NCBI GenBank assembly: GCA_963716095.1
Contig: CAVQSV010000015.1
Span: forward strand, 1 to 64,000
From: Sva-07 sp963716095
GTDB taxonomy: Bacteria; Actinomycetota; Acidimicrobiia; Acidimicrobiales; Ilumatobacteraceae
DNA length: 64,000 nucleotides
Direction: 5' to 3'
Position numbers and translations under genes: made by a program. Of this stretch, positions 53,138-61,401 are shown piece by piece. The first letter of the stretch is position 1, and every line of letters begins with the position of its first letter. The notes under the pieces are model-generated. The model made no database searches. It worked only from the letters and a program-made list of their open reading frames with translations, and was not told where the DNA came from.

Positions 53138-54179
53138 TCACACAGCGGTGGCGGGTTCGCCCATCGCCTCGACCGACCACACCGCGACCGGGTCGTCGAA
53201 CCCTTTCAGACTCCGACGACCCGCTGGCTGGACGGACAATCCGGCGCCATGTCCGGGTGGTTGATCGGTGAGCACCTCGCCGGGAACCGCTTCGCCCGTG
53301 AGGCGCGATGCCAGGTTGACGACAGAGCCGTAGTAGTCGCCGAGCCGGAACAACACGTCGCCGGCGCTGTACCCGCCGCGTGGCGCAACGGTTGGATCGG
53401 CGGCAACGCTGCGGATCAACTCGAGTGAGATGGTCGCCACGGTGGGGGCATCGCTCGCTGCGATCATCACTTCATCGCCGATGCTCTTGACGATGCGCCC
53501 ACCATGGTCGTGCGCGATCTCGAACGCCCGGCGTTCGAAATCGTCGATGGTCGCGATCAGTTCGGACGGCTTGGAGAAGCGTGACATCGACGTGAATCCG
53601 ACGAGATCGACGAACCCGACGGCCATGCGGACGACCTCTGGGTCGGCGATGCCGTGCTGTGCGACGCGTTGACGACGCACCGAGGTCCACATGTGGTGCC
53701 GGAAGACGGTGGGCAGCATGTCGCCCAGCACGAGGACGAGGGTCGACGCGGAACGCGTTCTGATCCGCCTCGGCGATGAGGTCGCGTGCGTCGTCTCGAT
53801 GCTCCACGTCTTGGACGTAGGCCGCCACCGTTGCCTCGGCCAGGCGTGACAGTGCGCTTCCGGCGACCCGCAGGATCTGTGTCCCGACCGTCTCGATGAT
53901 CCCGCTCGTGTCGTGCGCGATCAGCGAGACCAGGGCGACGTCGCCGTCACCGAAACCTGCCAGGTCGTCGACTCGGAGGCCGAGCCCCTCGTAGATCGCC
54001 CGCACATCGTCGCGTTCGCAGCCCGCCTGTCGGGCAACATCGTCGAGCGTGAGTTGCAGCCCTCCGGCGAGTTGCAGGTCGCCGGCGAGGCCGATCAGGT
54101 CGTCGTCGTTCAGATCCGAGATCTGGGCGTCGGTGGCGCCCAGTTTCGCCAGATGCGCCAGCAGTCGTGGTTCGGCCAT
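53138..54179 (-). CDS. Class III adenylate/guanylate cyclase, frameshifted
   Basis: About 347 aa after repair of one shift near 53745. Residues 1-150 form a regulatory region (MAEPRLLAHLAKLGATDAQI, LTLDDVARQAGCERDDVRAI) seen in actinobacterial class III cyclases. The catalytic domain has the metal-binding Asp in VGFVDLVGFTSMSR, and GGRIVKSIGDEVMIAA with the second Asp. DYYGSVVNLASRLTGEAVPG is the transition-state region and RSLKGFDDPVAVW the C-terminal strand. It would make cAMP or cGMP in the cytoplasm; no membrane or receptor domain is present. The ATG at 54179 gives the family start. Confidence 0.87.
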
Positions 54180-54242
54180 CGCGCATGTTCGCACAGCCGA
54201 GAGGCCGCCCAGCGCGCATCGCCGGCCCGTACCGCCGGTGGT

Positions 54243-54280
54243 GATGAGCGAATCACGCAGATGTGGTGTGTTCGCTCATC
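54243..54280. terminator. Hairpin downstream of argJ
   Basis: GATGAGCGAA (54243-54252) pairs perfectly with TTCGCTCATC (54271-54280) around an 18-base loop, 15 bases after the argJ stop on the minus strand. There is no T-run. The core is similar to that of the hairpin at 5104-5150. Confidence 0.45.
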
Positions 54281-54294
54281 GCTGAACGGGTGGG

Positions 54295-55452
54295 TCAGGT
54301 GGTGTAGTCGGCGTTGAAGCGGACGTAGGTGTCGCTGAGGTCGCAGCCCCACACGGTGGCCTCGGCGTCGCCGGTTGCGAGCGACACGTGAATGAGTACG
54401 TCCGCGCCACCCATGTACGACGACAGCCCGGCGAGGGCCTCGTCGTCGAGCAGACGTGGGTAGACCTCGGTGTCGCCGAAACGGATCACCACGGCGCCTT
54501 CGTCGATGTCGGTGTCGTCGCTGCACTTGCCGATCGCCATGGCCACCCGACCCCAGTTCGGGTCGCCGCCGTGGACGGCGGTCTTGACCAGCGGTGAGTT
54601 GACGATCGCCTTGGCGACCCGTTTCGCCTGCTCCACGTCGCGTGCCGCATCGACGTGCACTTCGATCAACGAGTTCGCTCCCTCGCCGTCGCGGGCGATC
54701 TGCTTGGTCAGGTCCAGTGCCACGTCGTACAGCGCAGCCTCGAACGCGTCGATGTCGACCGGGCCGGCAGCACCCGACGCCATGATCACCGACGAGTCGC
54801 TGGTGGAGGTGTCGGTGTCGATGCTGACGCAGTTGAACGTGCGGTCGACGACCCGCCGGAACGTGGCGTCGAGGTCGCCTGCCGAGAGCTCGGCGTCGGT
54901 GAACAGCAGCGAGATGTGCGTGGCCATGTCGGGCTCGATCATCCCGACGCCCTTGGCCATCCCGACGACGCGCGCGGTGCTGCCGGCGACCGTTGCTTCG
55001 GCGAGCTTGGGAACCGTGTCGGTGGTCATCATCCCCCGAGCCGCGGCGACCGCATCGTTCGACGTGAGCTCGTTGGGCACCGCATCGATGCCGGTGCGGA
55101 TCCGATCGATGGGGTAGCGACGTCCGATCACACCGGTGGAGGTGACGACGACATCGGTTGGCTCGCAACCGATCCTTGCGGCGACTCGCTGTGCGACCTC
55201 GATGGCATCGGCGTGACCTTGCGGGCCGGTCGCCACGTTGGCGTTCTTGGAGATGACCACGACGGCACTGGCCTGACCGTCGGCCACTTGGGTGCGGCTG
55301 AGCGTCACGCTCGGGCCTGCGAAGCGGCTCTTGGTGAACACCGCCGCGACGGGCACGGCGCGCTCGGCGGCGATCACGACGAAGTCGTCGGTGTCGTCCT
55401 TGACGCCGATGTTGGCGACGTGGCTGTGGAAGCCGGCGGGCAGCGTGGTCAT
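54295..55452 (-). CDS. argJ: Glutamate N-acetyltransferase / ornithine acetyltransferase
   Basis: A 385-aa enzyme of arginine synthesis that moves the acetyl group from N-acetylornithine to glutamate, and in bifunctional forms also acetylates glutamate from acetyl-CoA. It is made as a precursor that cuts itself: KGVGMIEPDMAT at residues 167-178 ends with the nucleophile Thr178. FTKSRFAGPSVTLSR, STGVIGRRYPIDRI, NCVSIDTDTSTSDS and VHGGDPNWGRV are further family motifs. Unusually it is not beside other arg genes; its ATG overlaps the stop of a MarR-type regulator (ATGA), so the two are co-translated. Confidence 0.95.
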   Translation of the reverse strand: MTTLPAGFHSHVANIGVKDDTDDFVVIAAERAVPVAAVFTKSRFAGPSVTLSRTQVADGQASAVVVISKNANVATGPQGHADAIEVAQRVAARIGCEPTDVVVTSTGVIGRRYPIDRIRTGIDAVPNELTSNDAVAAARGMMTTDTVPKLAEATVAGSTARVVGMAKGVGMIEPDMATHISLLFTDAELSAGDLDATFRRVVDRTFNCVSIDTDTSTSDSSVIMASGAAGPVDIDAFEAALYDVALDLTKQIARDGEGANSLIEVHVDAARDVEQAKRVAKAIVNSPLVKTAVHGGDPNWGRVAMAIGKCSDDTDIDEGAVVIRFGDTEVYPRLLDDEALAGLSSYMGGADVLIHVSLATGDAEATVWGCDLSDTYVRFNADYTT

Positions 55453-55898
55453 TCGGCCATCCCGTCCTTGATCGCCTGGAAGATCGATGCCATCGCATCG
55501 ACCTGTCGGTCGTCGAGATGGTCGAAGATGTGACGACGGACGCTCGCCACATGATCGGGTGCAGCAGCTTCGAGCGCTGCGAGACCATTCGCCGTGAGCG
55601 TGGCCAGCATCACGCGCCGATCGTCGGTGGAGGCCTCACGAGTGACGTAGTTCGCCTTGACCAGACCGTCGAGGCGTCGGGTCAGACCGCTCGGCGACAG
55701 TTGCAGCAGGTCGGCGAGATCGCACATTCGCATCGAGTGGTCCTTCGCTTCGGACAGGTAGACGAACACCTGGTAGTCGCCGAGGGTGAGGCCGTGTTCA
55801 GACAGGTCCCGCTCGATTGCGGCGATGAGGTCACCGTAGGTCTCGATGTAGGTCCGCCAAGCGGCCATCTCCCGGTCGGTCAACCACTTCGTCTCCAT
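55449..55898 (-). CDS. MarR family transcriptional regulator
   Basis: A 149-aa winged-helix regulator. TLGDYQVFVYLSEAKDHSMRM is the first part of the domain. MCDLADLLQLSPSGLTRRLDGL is the recognition helix region, and EASTDDRRVMLATLTANGL is the wing. The C-terminal helices form the dimer (FDHLDDRQVDAMASIFQAIK). No Cys for redox sensing except one in the recognition region (Cys next to MRM). It precedes argJ with a 4-base overlap, so it may autoregulate the pair; its target is otherwise unknown. ATG at 55898. Confidence 0.92.
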   Translation of the reverse strand: METKWLTDREMAAWRTYIETYGDLIAAIERDLSEHGLTLGDYQVFVYLSEAKDHSMRMCDLADLLQLSPSGLTRRLDGLVKANYVTREASTDDRRVMLATLTANGLAALEAAAPDHVASVRRHIFDHLDDRQVDAMASIFQAIKDGMAE

Positions 55899-55968
55899 GC
55901 ATCAAACCTACCGAGCCCCCACAATTGTTGCGATGGTCAAAGGTCCCGATGAGTCCAGCTGGACGGGC

Positions 55969-56448
55969 TCAGGCGTCGGCGGGTCGGAAGTGCTCGGCGA
56001 GGCGATCGAGCGTGGCTTCGATCGCTTTGGCGTTGCGCTTGGGCACCCCGGTCAGCTTCAGCATGAGGGCACTCTTCGCTGGGCGCATGTCGAATTCTTC
56101 GGTCACCTCGGTGCCTCCGTCGACGGGACGCAAGCGATACCGCCAGATGTGGCCGCCCATGTGGCGCCAACCGATCAGCGACGGCTCGTCGAACTCGACC
56201 ACGGTGTTGGTGATCTTGTAGGGCACACCCATCTTCATCGACATGCCGAACTCGGCGCCCATCTCCAACCGGGCGGGCGACTGGTCGTTGCTGTTGCGCA
56301 CCGAGCCGGAGCCGTCGATCGTCGGGTGCTGCGCTGGGTCGGCGAGCAGGTCGAAGATCGCCTGCGGGTCCGCTGGAACGAACCGGATCCCTCGGACGAC
56401 CTTGCCGTCGTCGCTGGTGTCGATGTCGTCGGGGTTTCCGTCAGTCAT
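55969..56448 (-). CDS. SRPBCC (START-like / polyketide cyclase) family protein
   Basis: A 159-aa ligand-binding protein. After an acidic leader (MTDGNPDDIDTSDDGK), it has VPADPQAIFDLLADPAQHPT, MKMGVPYKITNTVVEFDEPS, GWRHMGGHIWRYRLRPVDGG and VTEEFDMRPAKSALMLKLTG, the strand-helix order of the SRPBCC fold. Such proteins hold hydrophobic ligands or act as cyclases. The start overlaps the oxidoreductase stop by 8 bases, so it belongs to the operon with the two genes upstream. ATG at 56448. Confidence 0.85.
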   Translation of the reverse strand: MTDGNPDDIDTSDDGKVVRGIRFVPADPQAIFDLLADPAQHPTIDGSGSVRNSNDQSPARLEMGAEFGMSMKMGVPYKITNTVVEFDEPSLIGWRHMGGHIWRYRLRPVDGGTEVTEEFDMRPAKSALMLKLTGVPKRNAKAIEATLDRLAEHFRPADA

Positions 56449-57703
56449 GTCGATCAGTCTGGCTGATCTCCGCTGCGACACCCAGACCGCATCGGCGGCC
56501 CGAGTACATCGCTCCCTGGATCGATGCGGTGTCGCGGTGGTCGCCGCACACGAATCGGCCATCGTCGAGGAGCACGCGGCGCTTCGGGTCGAAGGGTGGA
56601 CGTTGCCGGGGCTGGCCGTGGGCGATCCGGTAGGTGGCGACGTGATCCCACGAATCGACCTGCGGGCCCCACCAGCCCCGCAGTTGGGTGCGGGCGTCGG
56701 TGTCGATCGACGGCCCATCGTGGCCGGGCAGTGCAGCGACCACCAGGTGCGAGCCTGCCGGCGCATAGCTCGGTGCCACGTTGCTCATCACCGCGACGTT
56801 CAACACCGGGCCCTGGCCGGTGCCGTCGAGCACCACCAGCTTGTCGTCGATCGGCGGCTCGGGAGCGGAGAAGTAGACCGCACCGACCGACTTCGACTCG
56901 ACCGCAGGGAGATCGAGCAGCGACGCAGCTGCGGGACCCTCGGTGGCGACGACGACGGCGGCCGCCGAGATCGTCGACCCATCGATGGTGATCGACGTCG
57001 GCGACGTCGAGGTGACCGGCGAGCCGAGGTGAACCGAACCAGCGGGGAGTCGGTCGGCGAGTTGCCGGGGGATGGCCTGCATGCCGGCAGCGGGTACCGC
57101 CGAGTCGCCGTCGGCGAGCATCCGGAAGATGATGTCGAACATCCGCCGGCTGTCGGTGAGGTCGGGATCGAGTTGGATGCCGCCGACGAGGGGTCGGAAG
57201 AACCGTTCGATGATCGTGTCGGAGAACCCGGCATCGGCGAGCGCCTCGCGGGTGGAGGCGTCGTCGCTCTGGAGGAGACGGACCGGGTGCACGCGGCGCA
57301 GTCGATGGCGCAGCCATGCGATGCGAGCCTTGTCGAACGGTGAACCGATCGGTGCGCCCACGGTGGAGAGCGCAGTTGACGGCTTGCGGAACGGGTCGCC
57401 GACCACGGAGCCCTTGCCGTTGCGCCACACCAGGGCACCCGGGTCGAACGCCTGGAGATCGAGCGCTGCCATGTCGAGTTGGCGATGCATCTCGGGGTAG
57501 GCGGTGAGCGCCACCTGGAACCCGCGGTCGAGCTGGAATCCGTCGACGTGGTCGGTTCGAACCCGCCCGCCGACGCCATCACTCGCTTCGTACACCTGCA
57601 CCGGGATCCCGGCGTCGTGCAGCGCCACCGCGCACGACAGCCCGGCGAGTCCGGCACCGACGACGGCGACGGGTTCGTCGGGTCGGGCGACCGGGGTGTT
57701 CAC
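56441..57703 (-). CDS. FAD-dependent oxidoreductase, amine oxidase / phytoene desaturase-like
   Basis: A 420-aa flavoprotein. The dinucleotide-binding motif VAVVGAGLAGLSCAVAL is followed by YEASDGVGGRVRTDHVDGFQLDRGF, the second FAD motif of the amine oxidase group. The C-terminal FAD-binding part is FVCGDHRDTASIQGAMYSGR. FRPLVGGIQLDPDL is a region shared with phytoene-desaturase-like proteins. It would oxidise an unknown, probably hydrophobic substrate. The ATG at 57703 overlaps the epimerase stop (ATGA), and its end overlaps the SRPBCC gene, making a three-gene operon. Confidence 0.9.
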   Translation of the reverse strand: MNTPVARPDEPVAVVGAGLAGLSCAVALHDAGIPVQVYEASDGVGGRVRTDHVDGFQLDRGFQVALTAYPEMHRQLDMAALDLQAFDPGALVWRNGKGSVVGDPFRKPSTALSTVGAPIGSPFDKARIAWLRHRLRRVHPVRLLQSDDASTREALADAGFSDTIIERFFRPLVGGIQLDPDLTDSRRMFDIIFRMLADGDSAVPAAGMQAIPRQLADRLPAGSVHLGSPVTSTSPTSITIDGSTISAAAVVVATEGPAAASLLDLPAVESKSVGAVYFSAPEPPIDDKLVVLDGTGQGPVLNVAVMSNVAPSYAPAGSHLVVAALPGHDGPSIDTDARTQLRGWWGPQVDSWDHVATYRIAHGQPRQRPPFDPKRRVLLDDGRFVCGDHRDTASIQGAMYSGRRCGLGVAAEISQTDRHD

Positions 57704-58596
57704 TTGCCGAGCAGCGCCCGGAGCGCGGTGGCCAGATCGGGGTGCTGGAACGTGAACGTCTCATCGGCGTCCAACACCGCAGGGAGCACCCGCTGACCGG
57801 AGAACAGCAGGTTCTGGGCCAGTTCGCCGCCGAGCAGCAGCTTCGGTCCGAACTTCGGGATCGGCACGAACGTCGGACGGCGCAGCACGTCGCCGAGCGT
57901 GTCGGTGAACTCGGCGTTGGTGACCGGCTTCGGAGCAGTGAGATTGACCGCCCCGGTCGTGTCGGTGTCGAGCAGATGGGTGATCGCGGCCACCTCGTCG
58001 TCGATCGAGATCCAGCTCTGCCACTGATCGCCCGAGCCCATCTTGCCGCCGAGCCCGAACTTGAAGAGTGGCAGTTGCTTCTTGAGCGCGCCGCCCTCGG
58101 CGGAGAGCACGATGCCCGTTCGGAGGTGGACGACGCGCGCGCCAGCATCTTCGGCGGCCTTGGTCGAGGCCTCCCACTGCACGCAGATGTCGGCGAGGAA
58201 GCCGTCGCCTGCAGCGGAGGTCTCGGTCAGTTCTTCGTCGCCTCGGGCGCCGTAGATGCCGATTGCCGAGCCGGACAGGAAGACCTCGGGGCCGTCGTCG
58301 GCTGAGGCGATCGCCTCGGAGATCAGCGTGGTGCTCTTGGTGCGGCTCTCGAGGAGCTCACGCTTGTAGTCGTCGGTCCAGCGCTTGTCGCCGATGCCGG
58401 CGCCGGCGAGGTGGACGACGGCGTCGATGCCATCGAGGGCGTGCGGGTCGAGGCGACCCTCGGCCGGCGACCAGGCGATGTCGGTCCCCGACGGAGTGCT
58501 CCGCACGACCCGAATCACCTCGTGGCCGAGCGATTCGAGGTGGGGTTTCAGGGCCGAGCCGATGAGGCCGGTCACTCCGGTGATGGCAACGCGCAT
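57700..58596 (-). CDS. TIGR01777 family NAD-dependent epimerase/dehydratase (SDR39U1-like)
   Basis: A 298-aa atypical SDR. The cofactor site is MRVAITGVTGLIGSALKPHL; then AVVHLAGAGIGDKRWTDDYK, VFLSGSAIGIYGARGDEELTE, and the C-terminal DUF1731 domain (FVPIPKFGPKLLLGGELAQN, VLPAVLDADETFTFQHPDL). The family is widespread and its reaction is mostly unknown. In mycobacteria its homologue lies next to the E2 gene and near lipB/lipA, and here the lpdA-E2-lipB-lipA genes are also within 4 kb, which is shared context. First gene of the operon with the FAD oxidoreductase. Confidence 0.93.
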   Translation of the reverse strand: MRVAITGVTGLIGSALKPHLESLGHEVIRVVRSTPSGTDIAWSPAEGRLDPHALDGIDAVVHLAGAGIGDKRWTDDYKRELLESRTKSTTLISEAIASADDGPEVFLSGSAIGIYGARGDEELTETSAAGDGFLADICVQWEASTKAAEDAGARVVHLRTGIVLSAEGGALKKQLPLFKFGLGGKMGSGDQWQSWISIDDEVAAITHLLDTDTTGAVNLTAPKPVTNAEFTDTLGDVLRRPTFVPIPKFGPKLLLGGELAQNLLFSGQRVLPAVLDADETFTFQHPDLATALRALLGK

Positions 58597-58621
58597 GGTT
58601 CGAGCGTAGGAGCGATTTCGT

Positions 58622-58670
58622 CATCTCGTGAACAACTTCACCTCTCAGAGGCGAGAGAGTTCACGAGGTG
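58622..58670. terminator. Long intergenic hairpin after the selenoprotein candidate
   Basis: CATCTCGTGAAC (58622-58633) pairs with GTTCACGAGGTG (58659-58670), with one G-T pair, and an inner CTCTC/GAGAG stem. It lies 5 bases after the stop of the minus-strand thioredoxin-like gene, so it fits a transcript-end structure. Confidence 0.5.
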
Positions 58671-58674
58671 AGGC

Positions 58675-59331
58675 TCAGGTTGCTTCGGAGATGATCTGGC
58701 CCAGCAGTTCCTCGTCGACGGCGCCGGCAACGAGTTCGGTGGAGCCGTCGGTGTTCACGACGACGAGTGCCGGCTGGTACGACACGCCGAAGCGATCGAA
58801 CACGTCGCCGGGGTCGTCGCTGATCTGCGGGAAGGTCAGGCCGTGACGGTCGATGAAGTCCTGGAACGAGTCGTCGCTCCCGGTCCACGCCACACCGACG
58901 AAGTTGGCATCATCCTGGAATTGCACTGCAACCTCCTCGACCGAGGGGGCTTCACGGTTGCAGACGCTTCAAGTGGGCGCCCAGAACCAGAACACCGTTG
59001 GCTTGCCGGCTGCTGCAGCCCCGTCGAAGGTGCCACCACCGACCAGGGGTGCGGTGAACTGGAGCGCCTCGGGGACGACCACCGGTGCCTCGGTGGGCGT
59101 CGGCGCGTCGGTCGGGGCTGGTGCCGTGGTCGGCTCTGCCGGTGCCGCGGACGCCTCGGTGGGAGGCTCGGTGCCGGGCGGTGTTGTTGCGCCGACGGTG
59201 ATCTCCGCTGGCGTCGCTGCCGGCAGCGAGTCGGCGGTGTCGTCTGATTCCGAAGCGCACGCAGTGGCCGCGAGCAGCAGCACGGTGGCTCCGATGGCGC
59301 CCAGTGCGGCGCGGCGTCGAGTCGATGTCAC
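58675..59331 (-). CDS. TlpA/thioredoxin-like lipoprotein with in-frame UGA (selenocysteine candidate)
   Basis: A 218-codon gene. It has a signal peptide with a possible lipobox Cys25 (VLLLAATAC), a Thr/Pro/Ala-rich linker to about residue 88, then a thioredoxin fold. The active-site strand reads VFWFWAPT, then TGA at 58971-58969 (codon 121), then SVCNREAPSVEEVA. Known TlpA/DsbE proteins have WAPxCxxC here, so UGA sits exactly at the first Cys of CxxC, giving UxxC. The same frame then continues uninterrupted with VGVAWTGSDDSFQDFIDRHG, GVSYQPALVVVNTDG (cis-Pro region) to a TGA at 58677. A hairpin follows the UGA. GTG at 59331 is the start. A TGC-to-TGA error is the main alternative. Confidence 0.7.
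58926..58971 (-). promoter_or_regulatory. Candidate bacterial SECIS hairpin next to the in-frame UGA
   Basis: On the minus-strand transcript, CUGCAACC (58963-58956) pairs with GGUUGCAG (58933-58926). Within it, CCUC-GGUC-GAGG (58946-58935) forms an apical stem with loop GGUC. The loop begins 26 nt after the UGA, inside the 16-37 nt range known for bacterial SECIS elements, and GGUC also occurs in the E. coli fdhF SECIS loop. It lies within the coding sequence, as bacterial SECIS elements do. Confidence 0.55.
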
Positions 59332-59467
59332 CGTCACAACGGTAGCGAGCCGACGGAGCCGGCGGGCGTCGGTGGTCACCGTGTTTCCCGAACTGTCAGG
59401 TTCTCGGTGGAACCGGGACCGTCGGCCCGGTGTGACAGCTGGGGGCGGTCCGTAGGCTCGGACGGCG

Positions 59468-59893
59468 ATGAAGACCCGAACGCTGCTGCTGCTGTCGGTC
59501 GGCATGGGCCTGGTGATCCTGCTCGCGGGCGGTGTGCTGCTGTTGCAGCTCGCCAACGAGACCGCTGCGGTCGAGCCCGCCGAGGTCGGCGAGTCGGTGC
59601 AGGTCGGCGATGTCGATGTCACCGTGTTGGGAGCAACCGAGCAAGATCAGGTGTTCGCCGTCGACATCGAGGTCGGCGGGGTGGCCGACGACATCGACAG
59701 CTTCTCGCTGGCCACCGGTGACAATCGACTCGCACCGGTGCCCGCTGCCGCCGACGGCCGATGCACCGAGATCACGGTGGCCACCCAGCGCTGCCGCCTC
59801 GACTTCGACGTGAGCAGCTCTGACGCATCGAATCGGGTGCTCGTGCTGATTCGAGGCGATCAGCAACGCAACTGGGTGCTCGAAACACCATGA
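59468..59893 (+). CDS. Membrane-anchored or secreted protein, unknown function
   Basis: A 141-aa protein. Residues 1-30 are a signal anchor or signal peptide (LLLLSVGMGLVILLAGGVLL). The rest is a small beta-rich acidic domain (VQVGDVDVTVLGATEQDQVF, VDIEVGGVADDIDSFSLATG) with two Cys (GRCTEITVATQRC) that could form a disulfide outside the membrane. This resembles DUF4352-like immunoglobulin-type domains, but I cannot confirm that. ATG at 59468. It lies divergent from the thioredoxin-like lipoprotein, and lpdA follows 53 bases after its stop. Confidence 0.7.
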   Translation: MKTRTLLLLSVGMGLVILLAGGVLLLQLANETAAVEPAEVGESVQVGDVDVTVLGATEQDQVFAVDIEVGGVADDIDSFSLATGDNRLAPVPAAADGRCTEITVATQRCRLDFDVSSSDASNRVLVLIRGDQQRNWVLETP

Positions 59894-59946
59894 TCGCTCT
59901 CACCTCTGGATGACGACACGACGATCGAACGCTACGGTGGCCCACG

Positions 59947-61350
59947 ATGAGTGACCATTTCGACCTGGTGGTGATCGGTGGCGGTCCTGGTGGATACTCC
60001 GCCGCCTTGTATGGAGCGTCGGCGGGCCTGAACGTTGCCCTCGTCGAGAAGGACGCCCTGGGTGGCACCTGCCTCAACCGCGGCTGTATTCCCGCCAAGG
60101 CGTTCCTCGAGACCGCAGCGGTCAAGCGCCACGTCGACCACTCGAGCGACTTCGGTATCGAGTCCGGTGGCACGTCGACGGTCGACTTCGCTCGCACGCA
60201 GGCCCGCAAGCAGGGGATCGTCGATGGGCTCGTCAAGGGCATCGGCGCGATGTGCAAGGGCCGCAAGGTCGAGGTGTTCAACGGCGTCGGAGCGCTGGGC
60301 GCCAACCGCACCGTGCAGATCTCGATGGCCGACGGCTCGTCGGCCACGGTCACCGGCGATGCCGTGATGCTCGCCGCCGGTTCGGTGCCGCGATTGATCC
60401 CCAACTTCGAACGTGGGGGCCCGATCATGACCAGCGACGAAGTGCTCGACCTCACCGAGGTTCCGCAGCGTGTGGCGGTGATCGGCGGCGGCGCCATCGG
60501 CTGCGAGTTCGCGTCGACGTTCGCCGATCTGGGCAGTGAGGTCACGATCCTCGAGGGTCTCCCCAAGATCCTCCCCGGTCTCGACGCCGACCTCGCCAAG
60601 GTCGTCGAGAAGTCGTTCAAGAAGAAGAAGATCGCCATTCGCACCGGTGTGATGGTCAACGGCCACACACCCAACGCGTTCGGCGGCACCACGGTGTCGT
60701 TCGGCGACGGTGAGTCGGTCGAGGTCGATGCCGTCGTCGTGTCGGTCGGGCGTCGCCCGTTTGCGGACCAGCTCGGCCTCGAGGGCACGGGCGTCGTGGT
60801 CGACGAGCGAGGGTTCGTGCAGGTCGACGAGTACTGCCGCACCGGCGAAGCCGACGTCTACGCCGTCGGCGACCTGATCGCCACTCCGCAGCTCGCGCAC
60901 GTCGCCTACGCCGAAGCGATCCTGGTGGTCAAGCAGGTGCTCGGCGAGTCGCCCATGCCCGTCGCGTACGACCGGGTGCCCTGGGCGATCTACTGCCACC
61001 CCGAGGTGGCGTGGGCCGGGCCCGACGAGGAGCAGGCACGCGCCGCAGGGCACGACGTGGTCGTGGCCAAGCATCCCTTCAAGTTCAACAGCCGTGCGAT
61101 GATCCTCGGCGAGACCGAAGGCCTCGTGAAGATCATCGCCAAGAAACGCCCCGACGGTTCGGCCGGCCAGGTGCTCGGGGTCCACATGGTGGGCCCATGG
61201 GTCACCGAGCAGCTCAGCGGTGGTTACCTCGCCGTCAACTGGGAAGCCTCGGTCGATGAGATCGCCGAGTTCCTCCAACCTCATCCGAGCCTCTCCGAGC
61301 TGTTCGGCGAGACCGTGATGACGCTCACCGGCCGCAACTTCAACGGCTGA
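59947..61350 (+). CDS. lpdA: Dihydrolipoyl dehydrogenase (E3)
   Basis: A 467-aa flavoprotein that reoxidises dihydrolipoyl groups of 2-oxoacid dehydrogenase E2 with NAD+. FAD motif: LVVIGGGPGGYSAALYGASA. The redox disulfide is in GGTCLNRGCIPAK (Cys42 and Cys47). The NAD site is RVAVIGGGAIGCEFASTFAD, and VYAVGDLIATPQLAHVAYAE is the second FAD motif. The C-terminal His-Glu pair is in LQPHPSLSE. The length is normal. The E2 gene follows 51 bases downstream, so an operon lpdA-E2-lipB-lipA is likely. Confidence 0.97.
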   Translation: MSDHFDLVVIGGGPGGYSAALYGASAGLNVALVEKDALGGTCLNRGCIPAKAFLETAAVKRHVDHSSDFGIESGGTSTVDFARTQARKQGIVDGLVKGIGAMCKGRKVEVFNGVGALGANRTVQISMADGSSATVTGDAVMLAAGSVPRLIPNFERGGPIMTSDEVLDLTEVPQRVAVIGGGAIGCEFASTFADLGSEVTILEGLPKILPGLDADLAKVVEKSFKKKKIAIRTGVMVNGHTPNAFGGTTVSFGDGESVEVDAVVVSVGRRPFADQLGLEGTGVVVDERGFVQVDEYCRTGEADVYAVGDLIATPQLAHVAYAEAILVVKQVLGESPMPVAYDRVPWAIYCHPEVAWAGPDEEQARAAGHDVVVAKHPFKFNSRAMILGETEGLVKIIAKKRPDGSAGQVLGVHMVGPWVTEQLSGGYLAVNWEASVDEIAEFLQPHPSLSELFGETVMTLTGRNFNG

Positions 61351-61401
61351 CCACCGCCGACCCGACACGACCCATTCGACACGAGAAGCAGAGACACCAC
61401 C

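Noticed and set aside
59932..61368. Minus-strand open frame (478 codons) opposite lpdA
   Set aside because: Antisense shadow of a textbook dihydrolipoyl dehydrogenase.
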